Part shown: one piece after another, positions 9,545 through 21,551 of the stretch
How positions within the stretch are numbered: the first letter of the stretch is position 1
Layout of the letters: the number at the start of each line of letters is the position of its first letter
Assembly (NCBI RefSeq): GCF_945859705.1
Contig: NC_079137.1
Location: 27,213,322 to 27,277,321, forward strand
Direction of reading: 5' to 3'
Length of the DNA stretch: 64,000 nucleotides
Origin: Episyrphus balteatus
Taxonomy: Eukaryota; Arthropoda; Insecta; Diptera; Syrphidae
Program-made: the position numbers and the translations under genes
Notes under the pieces: model-generated
What the model was told of the DNA's origin: nothing
The model's database searches: none
What the model saw: only the letters and a program-made list of their open reading frames with translations

Positions 9545-10864
9545 ATGAGTGAAAAGGTAACCAAACTTGCGTTAGCCAGTCGCATAATCGTTCTCGTTGT
9601 GCAGCTCATATCCGATGCTTTGATTCCTGACCATAATGCCGATGTCTTCAAATCTCCCACCAAACTCAACCAACAAACTTCATTCTTAGATAGAACTCTT
9701 GACTTCATATTCTCTGGACTAAGACGCTGGGATGCAGAATACTTCCTCCACATCGCCGAGCATGGTTACAGCTACGAGAACTCTCTTGCATTCTATCCTC
9801 TCTATCCAACTATCACGGGCATATTAGCAAAGTCAATATATTTCGTGGGAATAGGAGTTTCTTTGCGCACTCTGGTACTCGTTGTTGGAATAGCACTGAA
9901 TATTTACTTCTTTTGCCGGGCAGCTAATTGCCTATACGAACTTACTCAGAAAATATTCGGAGATCTAAATAAGTCGTGGAATGCCGCTGTCATCTTCTGC
10001 TTCAACCCTGCTTCAGTGTTCTTCACGGCTCCTTATTCGGAGGCATTTTTCTGCTGGTTGTCATTTAGCTTGATGCTAGAATGCGTTGGACAGGTTTCGC
10101 TATTTACTACATGCCTGGCATCAGCACTCGGCATAGTTTGTCGTTCAAATGGGATGCTAAATTTGGGATTTCCAGTATATTTCATATTGAGGAAAATCTT
10201 TTTGAAGCAAACCAAATGGTTGGCTCTTAAACTGGTGGTATTAGTTTTCGTATCAGTGATCCCGCTAACTTTTTTCTGTTTTTATGCGTTCCACCAGTTT
10301 TGTTCGAACAATTCTACAATCGAACACCCACCTGAGGTTATTCAATATGCTGTTGAAAGAGAGTATGTTTTGGCTGGCGACCGTATTCCGCCTAACTCTC
10401 CTTGGTGCGATCAATCTTTTCCATTTCCTTATACCTACATCCAGAATCACTATTGGAATGTGGGATTCATGAATTACTATGAGTGGAAGCAGTTGCCAAA
10501 CTTTATTATCGCCTCTCCAATAATTGGATTTATTCTGTATCAAACATTTTTTTATTTCCGCTCGATTTGCAATTTTATTCGTGTCTCGACACTTCAGCAG
10601 GCCATAAGTGAATGGAAGTCAATCCCATTTATCGTGCACTGTCTATTCCTGACGATTTTCTGTACATTCTTTACTCATGTTCAGATCACTACGAGAGTTA
10701 TTTGTTCATCATCGCCTGTCCTCTATTGGTTCGCAGTCAACCATCTACCAAAGACATTCGATAGAATCGAATGGAAGTCTGCCAATTCGGTGGTGCTGCT
10801 GTGGTTCAGTGGATATTTTCTTATTGGAACTACTCTGTTCAGTAATTTTTTACCATGGACGTAA
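9545..10864 (+). CDS. PIGV: GPI mannosyltransferase 2 (PIG-V)
   Basis: A 439-aa intronless frame encoding a multi-pass ER membrane mannosyltransferase, which adds the second mannose to the glycosylphosphatidylinositol precursor using dolichol-phosphate-mannose. Family marks: a first hydrophobic segment (about residues 8-25), then the conserved luminal motif RRWDAEYFLHIAEHGY (60-75) with the key W-D pair, then LAFYPLYP (81-88). A series of hydrophobic helices follows, with the late loop SPWCDQSFPFPYTYIQNHYW near 285-305. The length agrees with insect PIG-V (human about 493). The start codon opens the conserved N-terminus and no upstream in-frame extension is plausible. ATTAAA near 10894 and AATAAA near 11017 could be polyadenylation signals. 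The Drosophila orthologue is vegetable (veg). No lesion is visible. Confidence 0.93.
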   Translation: MSEKVTKLALASRIIVLVVQLISDALIPDHNADVFKSPTKLNQQTSFLDRTLDFIFSGLRRWDAEYFLHIAEHGYSYENSLAFYPLYPTITGILAKSIYFVGIGVSLRTLVLVVGIALNIYFFCRAANCLYELTQKIFGDLNKSWNAAVIFCFNPASVFFTAPYSEAFFCWLSFSLMLECVGQVSLFTTCLASALGIVCRSNGMLNLGFPVYFILRKIFLKQTKWLALKLVVLVFVSVIPLTFFCFYAFHQFCSNNSTIEHPPEVIQYAVEREYVLAGDRIPPNSPWCDQSFPFPYTYIQNHYWNVGFMNYYEWKQLPNFIIASPIIGFILYQTFFYFRSICNFIRVSTLQQAISEWKSIPFIVHCLFLTIFCTFFTHVQITTRVICSSSPVLYWFAVNHLPKTFDRIEWKSANSVVLLWFSGYFLIGTTLFSNFLPWT

Positions 10865-12327
10865 ACTAGACTAGATTTTTGTGAATGTAATTCCATTAAA
10901 TTTGATTTTGTCTAGATTTATTTTATGTTATTTTTTTTTTCGTTCCTGAGAGTTGAGACTGTCGCTTCAGCAATACCCCCCCCCCCCCCCCCCCCGTGAT
11001 GTATTTGTTAGTGTAAAATAAAATTAACAAATAAAAACCTTAGATTTAACTTAGAGACATGGTTTTGTTGAATAAATAATATCTTAGCTGCAGACATTAA
11101 AATATTCTTCTGAGTTATGTTTATTTCTAATTTACTTTGGAGACAGCGCTGCGTGGCCACCAATTTTTTGTTTTATTATTGAAACTTATTTAATTAATAT
11201 AATAATGATTGTTATCTTTTATTCAATTCCAAATATTACACATTACCATGTCTCTAAGGTTAGCGTTAGGTTTGAGCTTTAACGGTAACATAATAAACTC
11301 CATGAAAAAATAACAAAACAATTAACAGCTGTTGCAGCTCTAAAATATCGAGGAAACAATAAACTGATTGCTTGTTAATTAATTGTTTGAAATTTTTTTA
11401 ATAAGATTTGTACTCTTTTTTTCTGAAAAAAAAAAAAAAATAATAACTAATTGTACAGAATATAACGAATTTGTTTTAGAATTGGCTTTTGTGTGAAATA
11501 AAAAAACATTAAAAGAAGCATTTGTTTTCATTGACATAAAATTGAAAAAAAAACGAAGTGAAGCGCGGATATTTATATTAATGCTAATACCTTTCTATAG
11601 TATTTTTTTTATTTGGTTTCGTACCTACGAGATCTGTAACAAATTGCATACATATTTACAAGTTTTTTTTTATTGTTTCGCAGGGTTACTCGTTAGGTAT
11701 TCAAAATGTCATAACGTTCTATAAGTAAGTTACTTATCAAAGAAACTTCTAAAAAATTTCCTTGTATTACCACCATAGCCGTATTTAGGGGGGGGGGGGT
11801 TATGGGGTTTAACCCCCCCCCCCCCCCCGAAATTTTTTTCAGAAAATCAAAAGATATATAATAAACAAATACAAGTCTAATATGTGTAGCACTAAATGGA
11901 TTGTTTTTGTATTTTAGTGATTTGATTTAATATCTGAAAATCTCCCTTAAAGTCTCTACCAATTTTGTATCGTTAAAGAAGCTGTCGATGAAGTTTTTAT
12001 AAAGGAAAACAAAAATTTGTTGGTTAATGGACCGTTTGGAAAGGGATCTTTCAAAAAAGAAGTTTTTTCCTCTTTCACCATTTCCTTAAGCACCATGTTA
12101 ACACCTTAAAATGCTCTTTAAGAACCTTTCAATACCACAAGTATTTATGCAAGGTTTTTGTTGGCGAGACTTAACTATACTTTTTCAAAGGGTTTCGGTG
12201 TGCCGAACTCGAATCCAAAGACAGACTTATTCGATCACATCTCGTTTTTGAAATATTACCGTTAAATCTATTTAAATCTTTCTGACATCTTTTCTGCTGT
12301 CCGAGATATCTTCAGTTGCTTGTTATT
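10865..12327. other. Intergenic, with C/G homopolymer tracts
   Basis: Downstream of PIG-V lies a run of about 20 C (10976-10996). A G-run/C-run pair at 11788-11828 is preceded by a CATAGCCGTATTTAGGGG-like end typical of hAT termini, so a hAT remnant is likely near 11767-11880. No transposase or gene was found. Poly-A/T tracts are common. Confidence 0.4.
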
Positions 12328-12822
12328 AGTTGTGTTCACTGACGCTGTGCTGGACTGTTCTAGGCAGAAAAGTACAGCTTTTTGCTGTTCATTGAGATTT
12401 TTTCTGTGCTGAACTTTTCTAGTTTGCTGTTCATTGACAAATCTAGAACAGTATAGAACAGGATTTTCTGTTCTTGCTTTTGAGTCAGATCAGGTTAGAA
12501 CAGACTCGTGAGAAGTGTCAAAAGCAAAGCTGTCATTTTTTCGTTTTGTTTTGATTTAATTGTGCGAATTATTCTCGGGTGCTCGTGGTTTTTATAAATA
12601 AAAACAATTTTTAATTATTTTTTTCGCAGTAAAAACACAAAAAATAGAAAAAAAAAACGAAAACCGATAAACAAAAAATTCATATAATTTACAATTTGTT
12701 TTTTTTTTTTTTATTTTGACAACTGATGTTTGAATGACTGTTCTAACTTGTTCTGACGTTTCTCACAAAACTGTGCTGTCCTATCCTGTTCTGATTTAGA
12801 AAAATCCTCGGTGAACACAACT
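12328..12822. mobile_element. TIR MITE AGTTGTGTTCAC with GAACAG repeats
   Basis: The ends AGTTGTGTTCACTGA and CGGTGAACACAACT are inverted; ATT is duplicated at 12325-12327 and 12823-12825. Many copies of a CTGTTCTA/TAGAACAG motif sit in both subterminal zones (12350-12510 and 12735-12800), as expected of transposase binding sites. No coding content. Confidence 0.65.
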
Positions 12823-13346
12823 ATTAGGTCTGTTAAATGAATCTGATCCGCACAGAAAAGTACAGAAAAGATCCAAAAAGTACAAGTTTTTGTGTTTCAT
12901 GAAAAAAAGCACACCACAACTTGTTCTATATTCTGTCATTTTATGTTCCATGAAGTTTTTCAGCACAGAAAAGTTCAAGTTTTTCTGCTCCTATTGTTGG
13001 GGTAGAGCAAGTGAGTTAAAAGTGTCAATTGTCAGCTGTTTGTTTGATTGTGATACAAATAAGAGAAAATAAGATTTTTAAAAGCGAATTTCTTAACGAT
13101 TTTGAAAAATAACTAAAAAAAAAGATAACGGGAATGTTAAAAGTGCTAGTAAATCATTTATTTTAGTAAAAAACCATTTCAAGAAATTATTTTGAATTAC
13201 AAATTTTCCAACTGATATAAGCAACATGTCAATCTTGCTAAATACGAAGTTGAACTTTTCTGTTCTTTCTTGTTCTGACAGTATTTACAAACTTGTGCTG
13301 CTCTGTTTTGTTCTGTCCTATTGTGACTTGGGAAATAGCTTTCCAC
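12823..13346. other. Diverged relative of the GAACAG-rich element
   Basis: ACAGAAAAG, GTTCTG and TTGTTCTATTC-like motifs continue across 12840-13320, suggesting an older copy of the preceding family whose ends I could not fix. Confidence 0.35.
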
Positions 13347-14052
13347 GCCATCTACCACTTGTAGCGACAACCCGAAAATGATATAGATTTTTTTTTCGAT
13401 TTGCAGTTCAATGTAGTTTCCATAAGAAAAAAACAAAAAAGACCTCGAAAGACATTTATTTTACGAATTAATTTTATATGAACGAGTATCAATTTTATGA
13501 TTGTAAAATGATAATAATATGTGTTTATATCTAAATCAGGTTTAAAATATATCAAAAAGAATAATAATTCCTATTTAATTTGTCTCCAAAAAGAGAAGCA
13601 AATCGCAGGAAAACAACAACAAATACTACAAAAAATATAGAAACTATTTTGGTTTAATTTTCTTTCAAGATTGTTGAAAATAAAAAAAAATGCTTACCTA
13701 CTATTATTTGTGAAAAAGTGAAACAAATAAAAGAATAATTTAATAATTTTTATATTTTTTATAGTATTTTTTGTTGTTTTCAGGCGATTCGCTTGCACTT
13801 TTTAAATACAAATTACACAGGTATTATTATACTTTTTGATATATTTTAAACCTGATTTAGATATAAACACATATTATTATCATTTTGCAATCATAAAATT
13901 GATACTCGTACATATAAAATTAATTCGTAAAATAAATGTTTTTCGAGGTCTTTTTTATTTTTTTCTTATGGAAATTACATTGAGCGGCAAATCCGAAAAT
14001 AATCTATATAACTTTCGGGGTTCCGTCGCTATCCACTAGGTGCCGTGATGCC
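13347..14052. mobile_element. Long-TIR element, copy 1
   Basis: About 200-bp imperfect inverted repeats (13347-13555 and 13836-14052) meet around a unique centre. The outer parts share TAGCGAC, CCGAAA and TATATAG-like pieces. A 67-residue open frame occurs in both arms and in copy 2 (22937-29725), but it simply reflects the conserved repeat arms and has no protein-family match I recognise. The ends are approximate. Confidence 0.6.
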
Positions 14053-14350
14053 AAGTGTCAATATTTTTTTTATTAAACAGACATATTGTTACCCACTTTT
14101 GTTCTATGTTAAGCTTAAATCCTGTATATAAGCGAAAATAAATGTATCCATTTATTCAGAGTGCAGTACAACATGTACAACATTTCGTTATTTTTTTGTT
14201 TCAAATTATAAGATTAAACAATTTCAGTTTATTGTTAAATTTCAAGGTGAAGTATAATTAGCTCATGTCAAATAACTTAGATTATTAAAAATTTTTGTTT
14301 TTAAGTATTGTCAATTTCATTTAGAACTCAATAGATAGAATGTACCTATC
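14053..14350. other. Spacer
   Basis: AT-rich; no gene. Confidence 0.3.
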
Positions 14351-15371
14351 AATGGAAAAAAAAATGGAAATTTTCGCCATTTTTCCGATTGGGGCCCTTC
14401 TCCCGAAACCATTTCCCTGGGAATTTTTGTTTAGAATATGTCTGAAAATATACAGGGTGTGCAATAGAGAATGGACAACCCTAAAACGGCTTATAGCTAC
14501 ACTTATGATTGTTCTAAAAACAGATAGAAAAAAGTTCTATCGCAACCAGTTCATAAAATATGGACTTTTTTTTCGTTCAGTGTATTTTAAATTTTATCAT
14601 CTTATGTTTTCGTTCACTACAACCACGAATGAATGAATTTTATTTATTTCTTTTTTCTATAATTTTCTACAATAATTGGATGAGTACATAAACACTTTAA
14701 AAATTTCATTGCTATTGCACATTTGTGTAAAAAAAATTTTGAAATCTGTTTTTTGATGCAAAATGTAAAAAAAGTATTTTATGAAAAATTTTAAACAGCT
14801 GTGGTATAAAATAAATCTATAGAAACCTAGGTGGCCAACTTTCTTAAAAATATTCTGGTATAAGGAGAATATTTTTAAGAAAGATGGCCACCTAGGTTTC
14901 TATAGATTTATTTTATACCACAGGTGTTTAAAATTTTTCATAAAATACTTTTTTTACATTTTGCATCAAAAAACAGATTTCAAAATTTTTTTTACACAAA
15001 TGTGCAATAGCTATGAAATTTTTAAAGTGTTTATGTACTCATCCAATTATTGTAGAAAATTATAAAAAAAAGAAATAAATAAAATTCATTCATTCGTGGT
15101 TGTAGTGAAAGAAAACATAAGATGATAAAATTTAAAATACACTGAACGAAAAAAAGTCCATATTTTATGAACTGGTTGCGATAGAACTTTTTTCTATCTG
15201 TTTTTAGAACAATCATAAGTGTAGCTATAAGCCGTTTTAGGGTTGTCCATTCTCTATTGCACACCCTGTATACTTTCAGACATATTCTAAACAAAAATTC
15301 CCAGGGAAATGGTTTCGGGAAAAGGGCCCCAATCGGAAAAATGGCGAAAATTTCCATTTTTTTTTGGTTTC
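14351..15371. repeat. 1.0 kb near-perfect palindrome (foldback element)
   Basis: Two arms of about 505 bp are reverse complements with few differences; the loop is about 9 bp near 14861 (TTCTTAAAAATATTC and its inverse flank it). Each arm contains ACAGGGTGTGCAATAGAG. The mirrored open frames at 14340-14636 and 15031-15405 are the same arm sequence read twice. No transposase. The target duplication was not resolved. Confidence 0.85.
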
Positions 15372-16637
15372 CCCATATTCTTAACAGTTGAGGAACGAAA
15401 TTCAATCTAAAAAAATAATGAAATTTCAGGAACTTTTCAGTTAGGAGTTTTTTTCAGGAATAGGATTATGACGATTACAACTAAACTTCAACTTTTTGAA
15501 TCGTTATACCTAAGAAACGGTGGGTCTTAGGAAAAAAAGTGTCATGACACTTTTTATATATAATAATCTGGTCTACAATTCTTGCATTGAAAATTTTTTG
15601 ATAAGACTTACCGTTTTGCTGAAAATCGTGAAAAACCAGTTTTTGTGACCTTTTGACCCCTATAACTCTTAACGCGGACACGATATCAATGTCGATTTTT
15701 CACATCTTCATAACAAAGCCGTCATTAAGCTGTATACCAAAATTCAGCCCAGTAGGAATTTTTCCGCAGATTGGGCTTAAAAATGACTAAAATTACTGGG
15801 CTACTACAAAATTTCAGTGCGAGAAAAAGTCCATTTTTCAATGTTTTATATATAAAATTGTACGAAATAATTTTTTGTATAAAGCCTAACAATGGTTAAA
15901 ATTTGTTTCTTCAAAAAAATTTTCTTGCTCGCTAACGCTCGCAATTTATATCAACCAACTTATCACTCTTTGAAGCAATTTAAACTAGAGATGCCGCGGA
16001 ATATTCGGCAATTTTTAAATTCGTTTATGGCAAGCAGAGCTATTTAAAACTTTTAACTACGAACTCCTCTCCTTAAAAATACTTAAAAAGGATATATATT
16101 GGAAAGTTTTTCGCTTCGACACAGTTCTAATGACCATTTGCTTTAGTGGGATTAAGAATCGACTGCAGTTAGGTACATATTAGGTATAGTTGATACAAAG
16201 TATTGTCATTCGTAAAAAAAATTTTATTTGGTCTGAGTAAATCCTAGTACCCTGTTGAAACGAAGCGAACATTTTTGTAAGTCTCCAAAGTTTAAAAACT
16301 CTTTTGGAGCAAGAAAAATGACCTAAACAATCAAATGTGAGTGCAAAATGATTTAACACTCTTTAAATATTCTAGCACAGGTAAGAATTCCGTTGGTCAA
16401 GTTGCGTACTGTGCAACGAAAAGCTTACAAAAAATTTCATTTACGATTTCGTTGAGCGGGTTAAGTATGAAAATTTTCGTTTCGCTTCAGCACTCAGCAG
16501 CATACTAGGCTTTAGTAAGATGCAAATTTATTTTCATTTTCTACAAGCAAAGTAAATAATAACTAAGTTTTTATACATACACTGTAAACCTAACAGATGA
16601 ACCCTTTGTTTCAGCCGGATTCACAGTTCATGATTTA
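15372..16637. other. Unannotated; one hAT terminus fragment
   Basis: At 15986-16010 TAGAGATGCCGCGGAATATTC matches the terminus of the hAT element at 33850-35063, so this is a terminal fragment of that family. The remainder shows no gene. Confidence 0.4.
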
Positions 16638-16755
16638 GCCCTGATTTTTCAATCATCAGTTAGACAATCAGAGGAATAAATGTCAATATAAAAAAACTTT
16701 TATTCCTAGGAATAAGATCTAACTGAGGTTTATCTGACTATTGAAAAATTGGCCC
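16638..16755. mobile_element. Short MITE, GGGCCAATTTTTCAAT family (inverted)
   Basis: 118 bp, ends GCCCTGATTTTTCAATCATC and CTATTGAAAAATTGGCCC, TTA at 16635-16637 and 16756-16758. It is the same family as 1155-1263 in the opposite orientation. Confidence 0.8.
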
Positions 16756-17104
16756 TTAGTTAACTAAATTATCCTTTTTTTCGCCGAGACTAAATCCTTG
16801 ACTACATTGACCTAAAAAGTTAAAACAAAAGTGAAAATGTTAAACTTATTTTATGATGGATGGATGGAATAAAAAACTAATTTTTGGTCGAAAAAAGAAT
16901 TTGAAAAGATATCTTAAGTCTGTTTGACTTATATATTATAAATGGGATAATAAAGTTTTCTTTTTTAATTTTCAACGGGAGCTGAATGACTTCGACTGTT
17001 CACAAGAGTTTTTTAGTTCGCTCTACTTTATTAATTAATTAAATTGGAACTGGAATACCATATTTTTTTATGGATTGATATGGGATTCCATTAAATGCAA
17101 CAAT

Positions 17105-17530
17105 CTGTTAAACTATTGATCTTTTTTTGTCGTTTCCGCCAGCAGAACAATGCCATACCAATACAACAAAATCATGCAGAAACAACTTGAAGAGAAGTGG
17201 GTTAAATCTGTAACCCTGTTTAGCTCCGGCAAATGTGTTGAACCTATTCGAAGTCCCTATCCAATTCCAAAAATCTGTTTGTGTACCGACATTATTTTCT
17301 ATTAAATCAAGCATTTCTGTTGATATCCCAATAGTGGTATAAGCAATAGAGCTCTTCTATCCAGCGTTTAAGTCAGCTCGAAAATCAATAAAAAAAAAGG
17401 CACATAGATCTCTTAATATTAAAAGCACGAAAATATTATCCGTTGTTGAGTAGCTTACCCTAAATCCCGCCTAGTTTTCGTTAAGAAACCCGTTAGTCTC
17501 TATCCAAGACGTAATGTGCTTTCATAATTG
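17105..17530 (-). pseudogene. LINE reverse transcriptase fragment (jockey/I-like)
   Basis: Minus-strand translation across frame breaks gives pieces in RT order: WIETNGFLNE, SYSTTDNIFVL, a FFIDFRADLNAG segment (the RT block with the first catalytic Asp), TTIGISTEMLDLIENN and AGAKQGYRFNPLLFKLF (the block normally GxRQGCxLSPLLF). Stops and shifts separate some pieces and the FADD block is lost. It is a decayed non-LTR retrotransposon with neither end found. Confidence 0.7.
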
Positions 17531-18090
17531 CATGGTTGCTTTGTTAACATGCGGTCATTTGCGATCAGACTAATGTCAGAAAAAATATTTGCACATGTAT
17601 TTTACTTTAAATTTATGAACACTTTTTCTGATTTGCGTCATTTGTCAAATTTTTTAAGTTGCAATTCAGCCTCTTCTCCAAAATAACAATATATTATCTT
17701 AATGCAATCCTTTAAGAAAAAAAAACTTTTTTTTAAACATTTCTGTCAATATTTACAAATTTATTATATCCAAGAAATTCGGGGCTATTTTTGTTATTTT
17801 GACTTGAACTTTGAATTTCCAATTAATATTTTGACAGAATTGAGAAACAAAGAAAAGCTGTATCATCTTTTACGTCATGTTTCTTCTTTCTTTAAGTTTA
17901 AATTCATTGCGCATGAGAATTTTTTCATTTGCACATTTGCGCTGCAAATATTTGCGTTTTGCATTTATGAACACCTGGCATTTGTCATTTGCATTAATGA
18001 AAGCTTTGCATTCGTCAGACTTGCGCAACCATGTATTTATGAAAGCGCCCGTAGGTCTTTTGGTGAAAAACTTCATGAGTGAATTAATTA
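17531..18090. other. Unannotated AT-rich sequence
   Basis: Overlapping open frames on both strands at 17700-18080 have low-complexity composition (repeats of GCATTTGC type) and no recognisable domain. TTA at 18088-18090 is the target of the next element. Confidence 0.35.
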
Positions 18091-18811
18091 TGTCGAATTC
18101 CTTTCAATTGAAAAATCGAATTTTCGGCGATCTCGAAGCGAATTTTTTCTGAAAATCATGTTCCATAGAAAAAAAATTCGCCTCAAACGAAGCAGAATTC
18201 GAATTTTTTTTAATCCCTCTTTTTTGAGAGATTTACACGGATTTGCACACACACTTGGAACATTTGACATTTCTCAAACGTCAAGCTGAAAGTTTTCTTC
18301 GTGTTGTTTGTTTATTTGAGAACACCAACTTCAAATAAAAAGTAAATTTTAATTGAATATCCTATTTTTATTGCGGAAAAATATGAAATAAATAAAAAAA
18401 AACAATGTGCGATCAAAATATATTTTTTCCTGGCATAGTTCTTGTGAAAAAGTGACTTTTCTTCTCGTAATTGTCGTCAGAAAATTTCTCTGTAAAACCA
18501 CAGCATACGGCCAAAATAATAACCTTCTACTTCATCTTCACTCAGATCTTAATAATAACTGCAATTTCCCTTTGATTCTGATTAAAATAAATCTATATTA
18601 CCGAAGAAAATAAACAAAATTATTGATCAAAGGAATCTCTGGTTTTATTTTGCAGAAATTGTTTTGGTTTCAGCTTGACGTTCGTGTAAAAATTGTTGTC
18701 AAATGACACACATACAATCGCAAAAAGAATTCGGTCTGTTTTCATGTTCCTTTTTAAGACCAAAAATTCGATTTTTTTGAGGCGATTCAAAAAATTGAAA
18801 GGAATTCGACA
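18091..18811. mobile_element. Harbinger-type MITE, TGTCGAATTCCTTTCAATT family, copy 1
   Basis: 721 bp. The ends TGTCGAATTCCTTTCAATT and AATTGAAAGGAATTCGACA are inverted, with TTA at 18088-18090 and 18812-18814. The interior is the reverse complement of the copy at 37093-37831. No transposase. Confidence 0.85.
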
Positions 18812-18899
18812 TTAATGAAATTCCTCGGGGCTCCTTTTTTAAATGAATGATTAATAAAACTTCAACAATTACACATTCGGTTTCCGTTACAACATTATA

Positions 18900-19490
18900 A
18901 TGAGCTTAATTAAAAAAAGAATTTGTGAACCTTCAAGCCGCTATATTTATAATCTAAGACGCTTTGATCACGTATCCTCCTTTGCGGTGCGAATTTCCGG
19001 TTGTAGCCTAGATAATTTATTAAACTTTCGTTCACTTAGTTATCTACATGAAATCATTCAAACAAAACAACCTGACTATTTACATGGTAAGCTAAATTTC
19101 CCTCATTCTACAAGGTCCTTTACTTTTATTATACCACGATACAATTACCTTATTACTGAGCGCCAATTCTTTGTTCATGTTATTCGTCTTTGGAACTCCC
19201 TGCCTATTGCCATGAGAAGTGTTAGAAGCACAAAATGTTTACTTTTTAACTATTTGGCAAATTATTGATAATTTTTATCGATTGTTTATTTTTTATGTTT
19301 GTAATATTTTCTTTCTTATTTCTCTTATTGTAAATCTTTCTTATTTTGCTTATTGTAAATCCTATATATACACTTTACTTAATTCAAATTACCTTAATAT
19401 ATAATTTAAAGGCTTTCAATACTTTATAAGACTTATGTCCTACATTGTAAGCAATTTTGAAAAAAATAAATATGAAAAAGAAAGCTAATA
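18900..19490 (+). pseudogene. 3' end of a non-LTR retrotransposon
   Basis: A 122-residue frame (18900-19268) reads like the C-terminal tail of jockey/CR1-type ORF2: LSYLHEIIQTKQPDYL, STRSFTFIIPRYNY, then FFVHVIRLWNSLPIAMRS, the LWNSLP motif that typically ends these proteins. It is followed by about 220 bp of T-rich 3' UTR. Everything 5' of it is absent, so this is a truncated copy. Clade assignment is tentative. Confidence 0.7.
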
Positions 19491-19551
19491 TTCAGTGAAA
19501 GATATATCGAAATAATTTTATTGCAACAACCCACATCTTCTTTATTTCAAA

Positions 19552-20941
19552 CTATCTTATCTTTACTTTGAATAAATCAGCTGTTTCTTGAGCGATTCTT
19601 TTATGTATCTCATTGACCTCCAACTGTGTCAACGTTCTTTCCATGTGTCTGTAAACGATTCTAAAACACAAACTGCACTTTCCAGTTTTAGGGTGCTTGA
19701 ACTTATCAACCAGTCGTATCTGAAAAAAAATTTATGTACGTATCTTCAACCATGTGACTAGTTTTAAATTTATATACTTGTTCAACAACATCCCCAGCAA
19801 CAGTCCTCACCAAATCATAGAAATCATTAGGTAAAAACTGGTCCAGTTCCATTCCGTCTGGCAGCCAGAACGAAAGATCATTTGAGCATTGAGGATAAGA
19901 AGACACAGGCTTATACTTGGGTAGCACTTGCAAATTCGACTCATCGAACTGATTAAGGAATCCCGAATCACTACTCCAGAATAAACGAATATCAGGAATA
20001 TCGAATAGAACCATTGCCAAGCGCTCCAATCCAAGGCCAAAAGCATAACCTATAGAATTTTTAACCCCAGCGCCTTGTAGAATTTCATTTCTCATAATCC
20101 CACAGCCCAGAACTTCCAGCCACTGATTTTTGTAAAAGATCTCTAACTCCCATGAGGGTTGTGTGAATGGGAAATACTGTTCTACCCAACGGTACTCGAT
20201 TTTGTCGCCAAAAAGATCTTTTGCTAGACCTGATAGAATTGTCTTCAATTCATGTTCGGCTAGTTTTAACGCCTCTAGCGTGTGGCAAGGTTGCTTGGAT
20301 TGATCAATGCATTTTGCATCGTATTTAACAACTGAATTAGTAGAAGGATTCGATTCGAATATTTCCAGTCCTGGATATTTTTCAAACAATTTGTCTCTGT
20401 TAAGCAGTCGAACAGCGTCTAGTTGATGGAACACAGGATAATGGGTCGAGTCTATTTCATCACGTCGATAGACCTCTCCCACGACAAGAAAGTTATCCAG
20501 TCCTGATTTAATTAAGTCTACCTGGTGAGCAGTTGTATGTGCCCTCAAAAGTAGTTGTTTATTAATGTAATAGCAATCGGACTTGGCACGACTGGGATGG
20601 TTATTTGGGATTAATAGGTTATCAAAATTTTGTTGTACCGTGACTATTGGATCCTGGTTATCGTACACACTAAACAGCGGATTGCCACGGGTGTTGGTAT
20701 AGGATTTATAGAAATAATTGACAACTCTTTGCCGAATTATCGACAATGGATGATTCTTTTGAAGATGTTTATTTGCTCCCAGATAGGAGAGTATTTTTGG
20801 GGTGACATTTGTCCATTCATCGGTGTTATAGGTATTACTACCAATTAACACTTGGCTTTTTGGCTCTGGGTGGGCAGAATATGAACGTATCAAGTATTTT
20901 GGGTAAAATATTACACGAAAACTTCTTAAATTTGTTAACAT
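19552..20941 (-). CDS. FARS2: Phenylalanine-tRNA ligase, mitochondrial (two exons)
   Basis: Charges mitochondrial tRNA-Phe with phenylalanine; a monomeric class II synthetase of the matrix. Coding exon 1 is 20941 down to 19778 (388 codons), the intron is 19777-19720 (58 bp, GT-AG, phase 0) and exon 2 is 19719-19552. Total 443 aa, close to the insect norm. Seen: an N-terminal basic presequence (RSFRVIFYPKYLIRSY), HTTAHQ, motif 2 (GEVYRRDEIDSTHYPVFHQ), WLEVLGCGIM, motif 3 (GYAFGLGLERLAMVLFDIPD), and a C-terminal ferredoxin-like anticodon-binding domain completed by exon 2 (KFKHPKTGKCSLCFRIVYRH). The ATG at 20941 was chosen because it opens the presequence. A longer frame to 21028 exists, but TTTTAG just before this ATG could be a 5' UTR splice acceptor. 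AATAAA lies about 10 nt past the stop. No lesion. Confidence 0.93.
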
Positions 20942-21066
20942 TCTAAAATTAAAAAAGTGCGTTTCACCAGTCGAAAGTTCGATTGCATTGAATAACAAGT
21001 TATTTTTTAAAAATAAAAATATATACAAGGTTCAAATGACATTTATAAACAAAGAACATACATATA
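20942..21066. other. Spacer upstream of FARS2
   Basis: Probable 5' UTR or promoter of FARS2, immediately bordered by a transposon at 21067, so the promoter is either very compact or partly transposon-derived. Confidence 0.35.
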
Positions 21067-21551
21067 GTCTGCTTTTACATGAAGACGCAAGGCGCAGAAA
21101 TTATCTTCGAATTTCCTTTTGATTTTCCCTTCGGTGCGTCGCGCGCTTCTACACGTAGTAATTTTTATAAGACGCAAATTTGACAGCTATTTTTTTATTT
21201 TATCTTGTTCTTGTTTTCGTATCTATTTTTATTTAAAAAAAAAGCACCAAAATATACAAAAAACAACATCAGGGGGCTCTATGTGCAACGAAAACATTTA
21301 AATAAATTAACAAAAGTTAGTATACACCCAAATAATATACATCCGACGAAGCGAACTCTGCCACTGACGAAATCAATTAAAGCAAAACAGCCAAAAAAAG
21401 AACAAGATCAAAGAGATACGTCAAAATGAGTCTCAAAATTTTCGACCGGGGACTCACAGGGTAAAAAATCTTCCATCCCTCTTTTTCGAACTTTCTTTCT
21501 CCCTTACTCTTCATTGAATCTTGACTCTTGCGTCTTCATGTAAAAGCAGAC
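21067..21551. mobile_element. GTCTGCTTTTACATGAAGAC family element, copy A
   Basis: 485 bp. The ends GTCTGCTTTTACATGAAGAC and GTCTTCATGTAAAAGCAGAC are perfectly inverted, with TA on each side. The interior shares GCGCGCTTCTACACGTAGTA and GAGTCTCAAAATTTTCG with copies B and C. Non-autonomous. Confidence 0.75.

Noticed and set aside
10976..10996. C homopolymer as a regulatory element
   Set aside because: Such tracts occur several times here next to hAT-like ends; no evidence for function, and homopolymer length may be a sequencing artefact.
14340..15405. Two similar open frames of about 100 residues on opposite strands
   Set aside because: They are the same palindrome arm read twice; no domain.
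17700..18082. 126-residue plus-strand frame rich in F, I and E
   Set aside because: A comparable frame is open on the other strand, the composition follows a GCATTTGC-type repeat, and it lies between transposon fragments with no domain.
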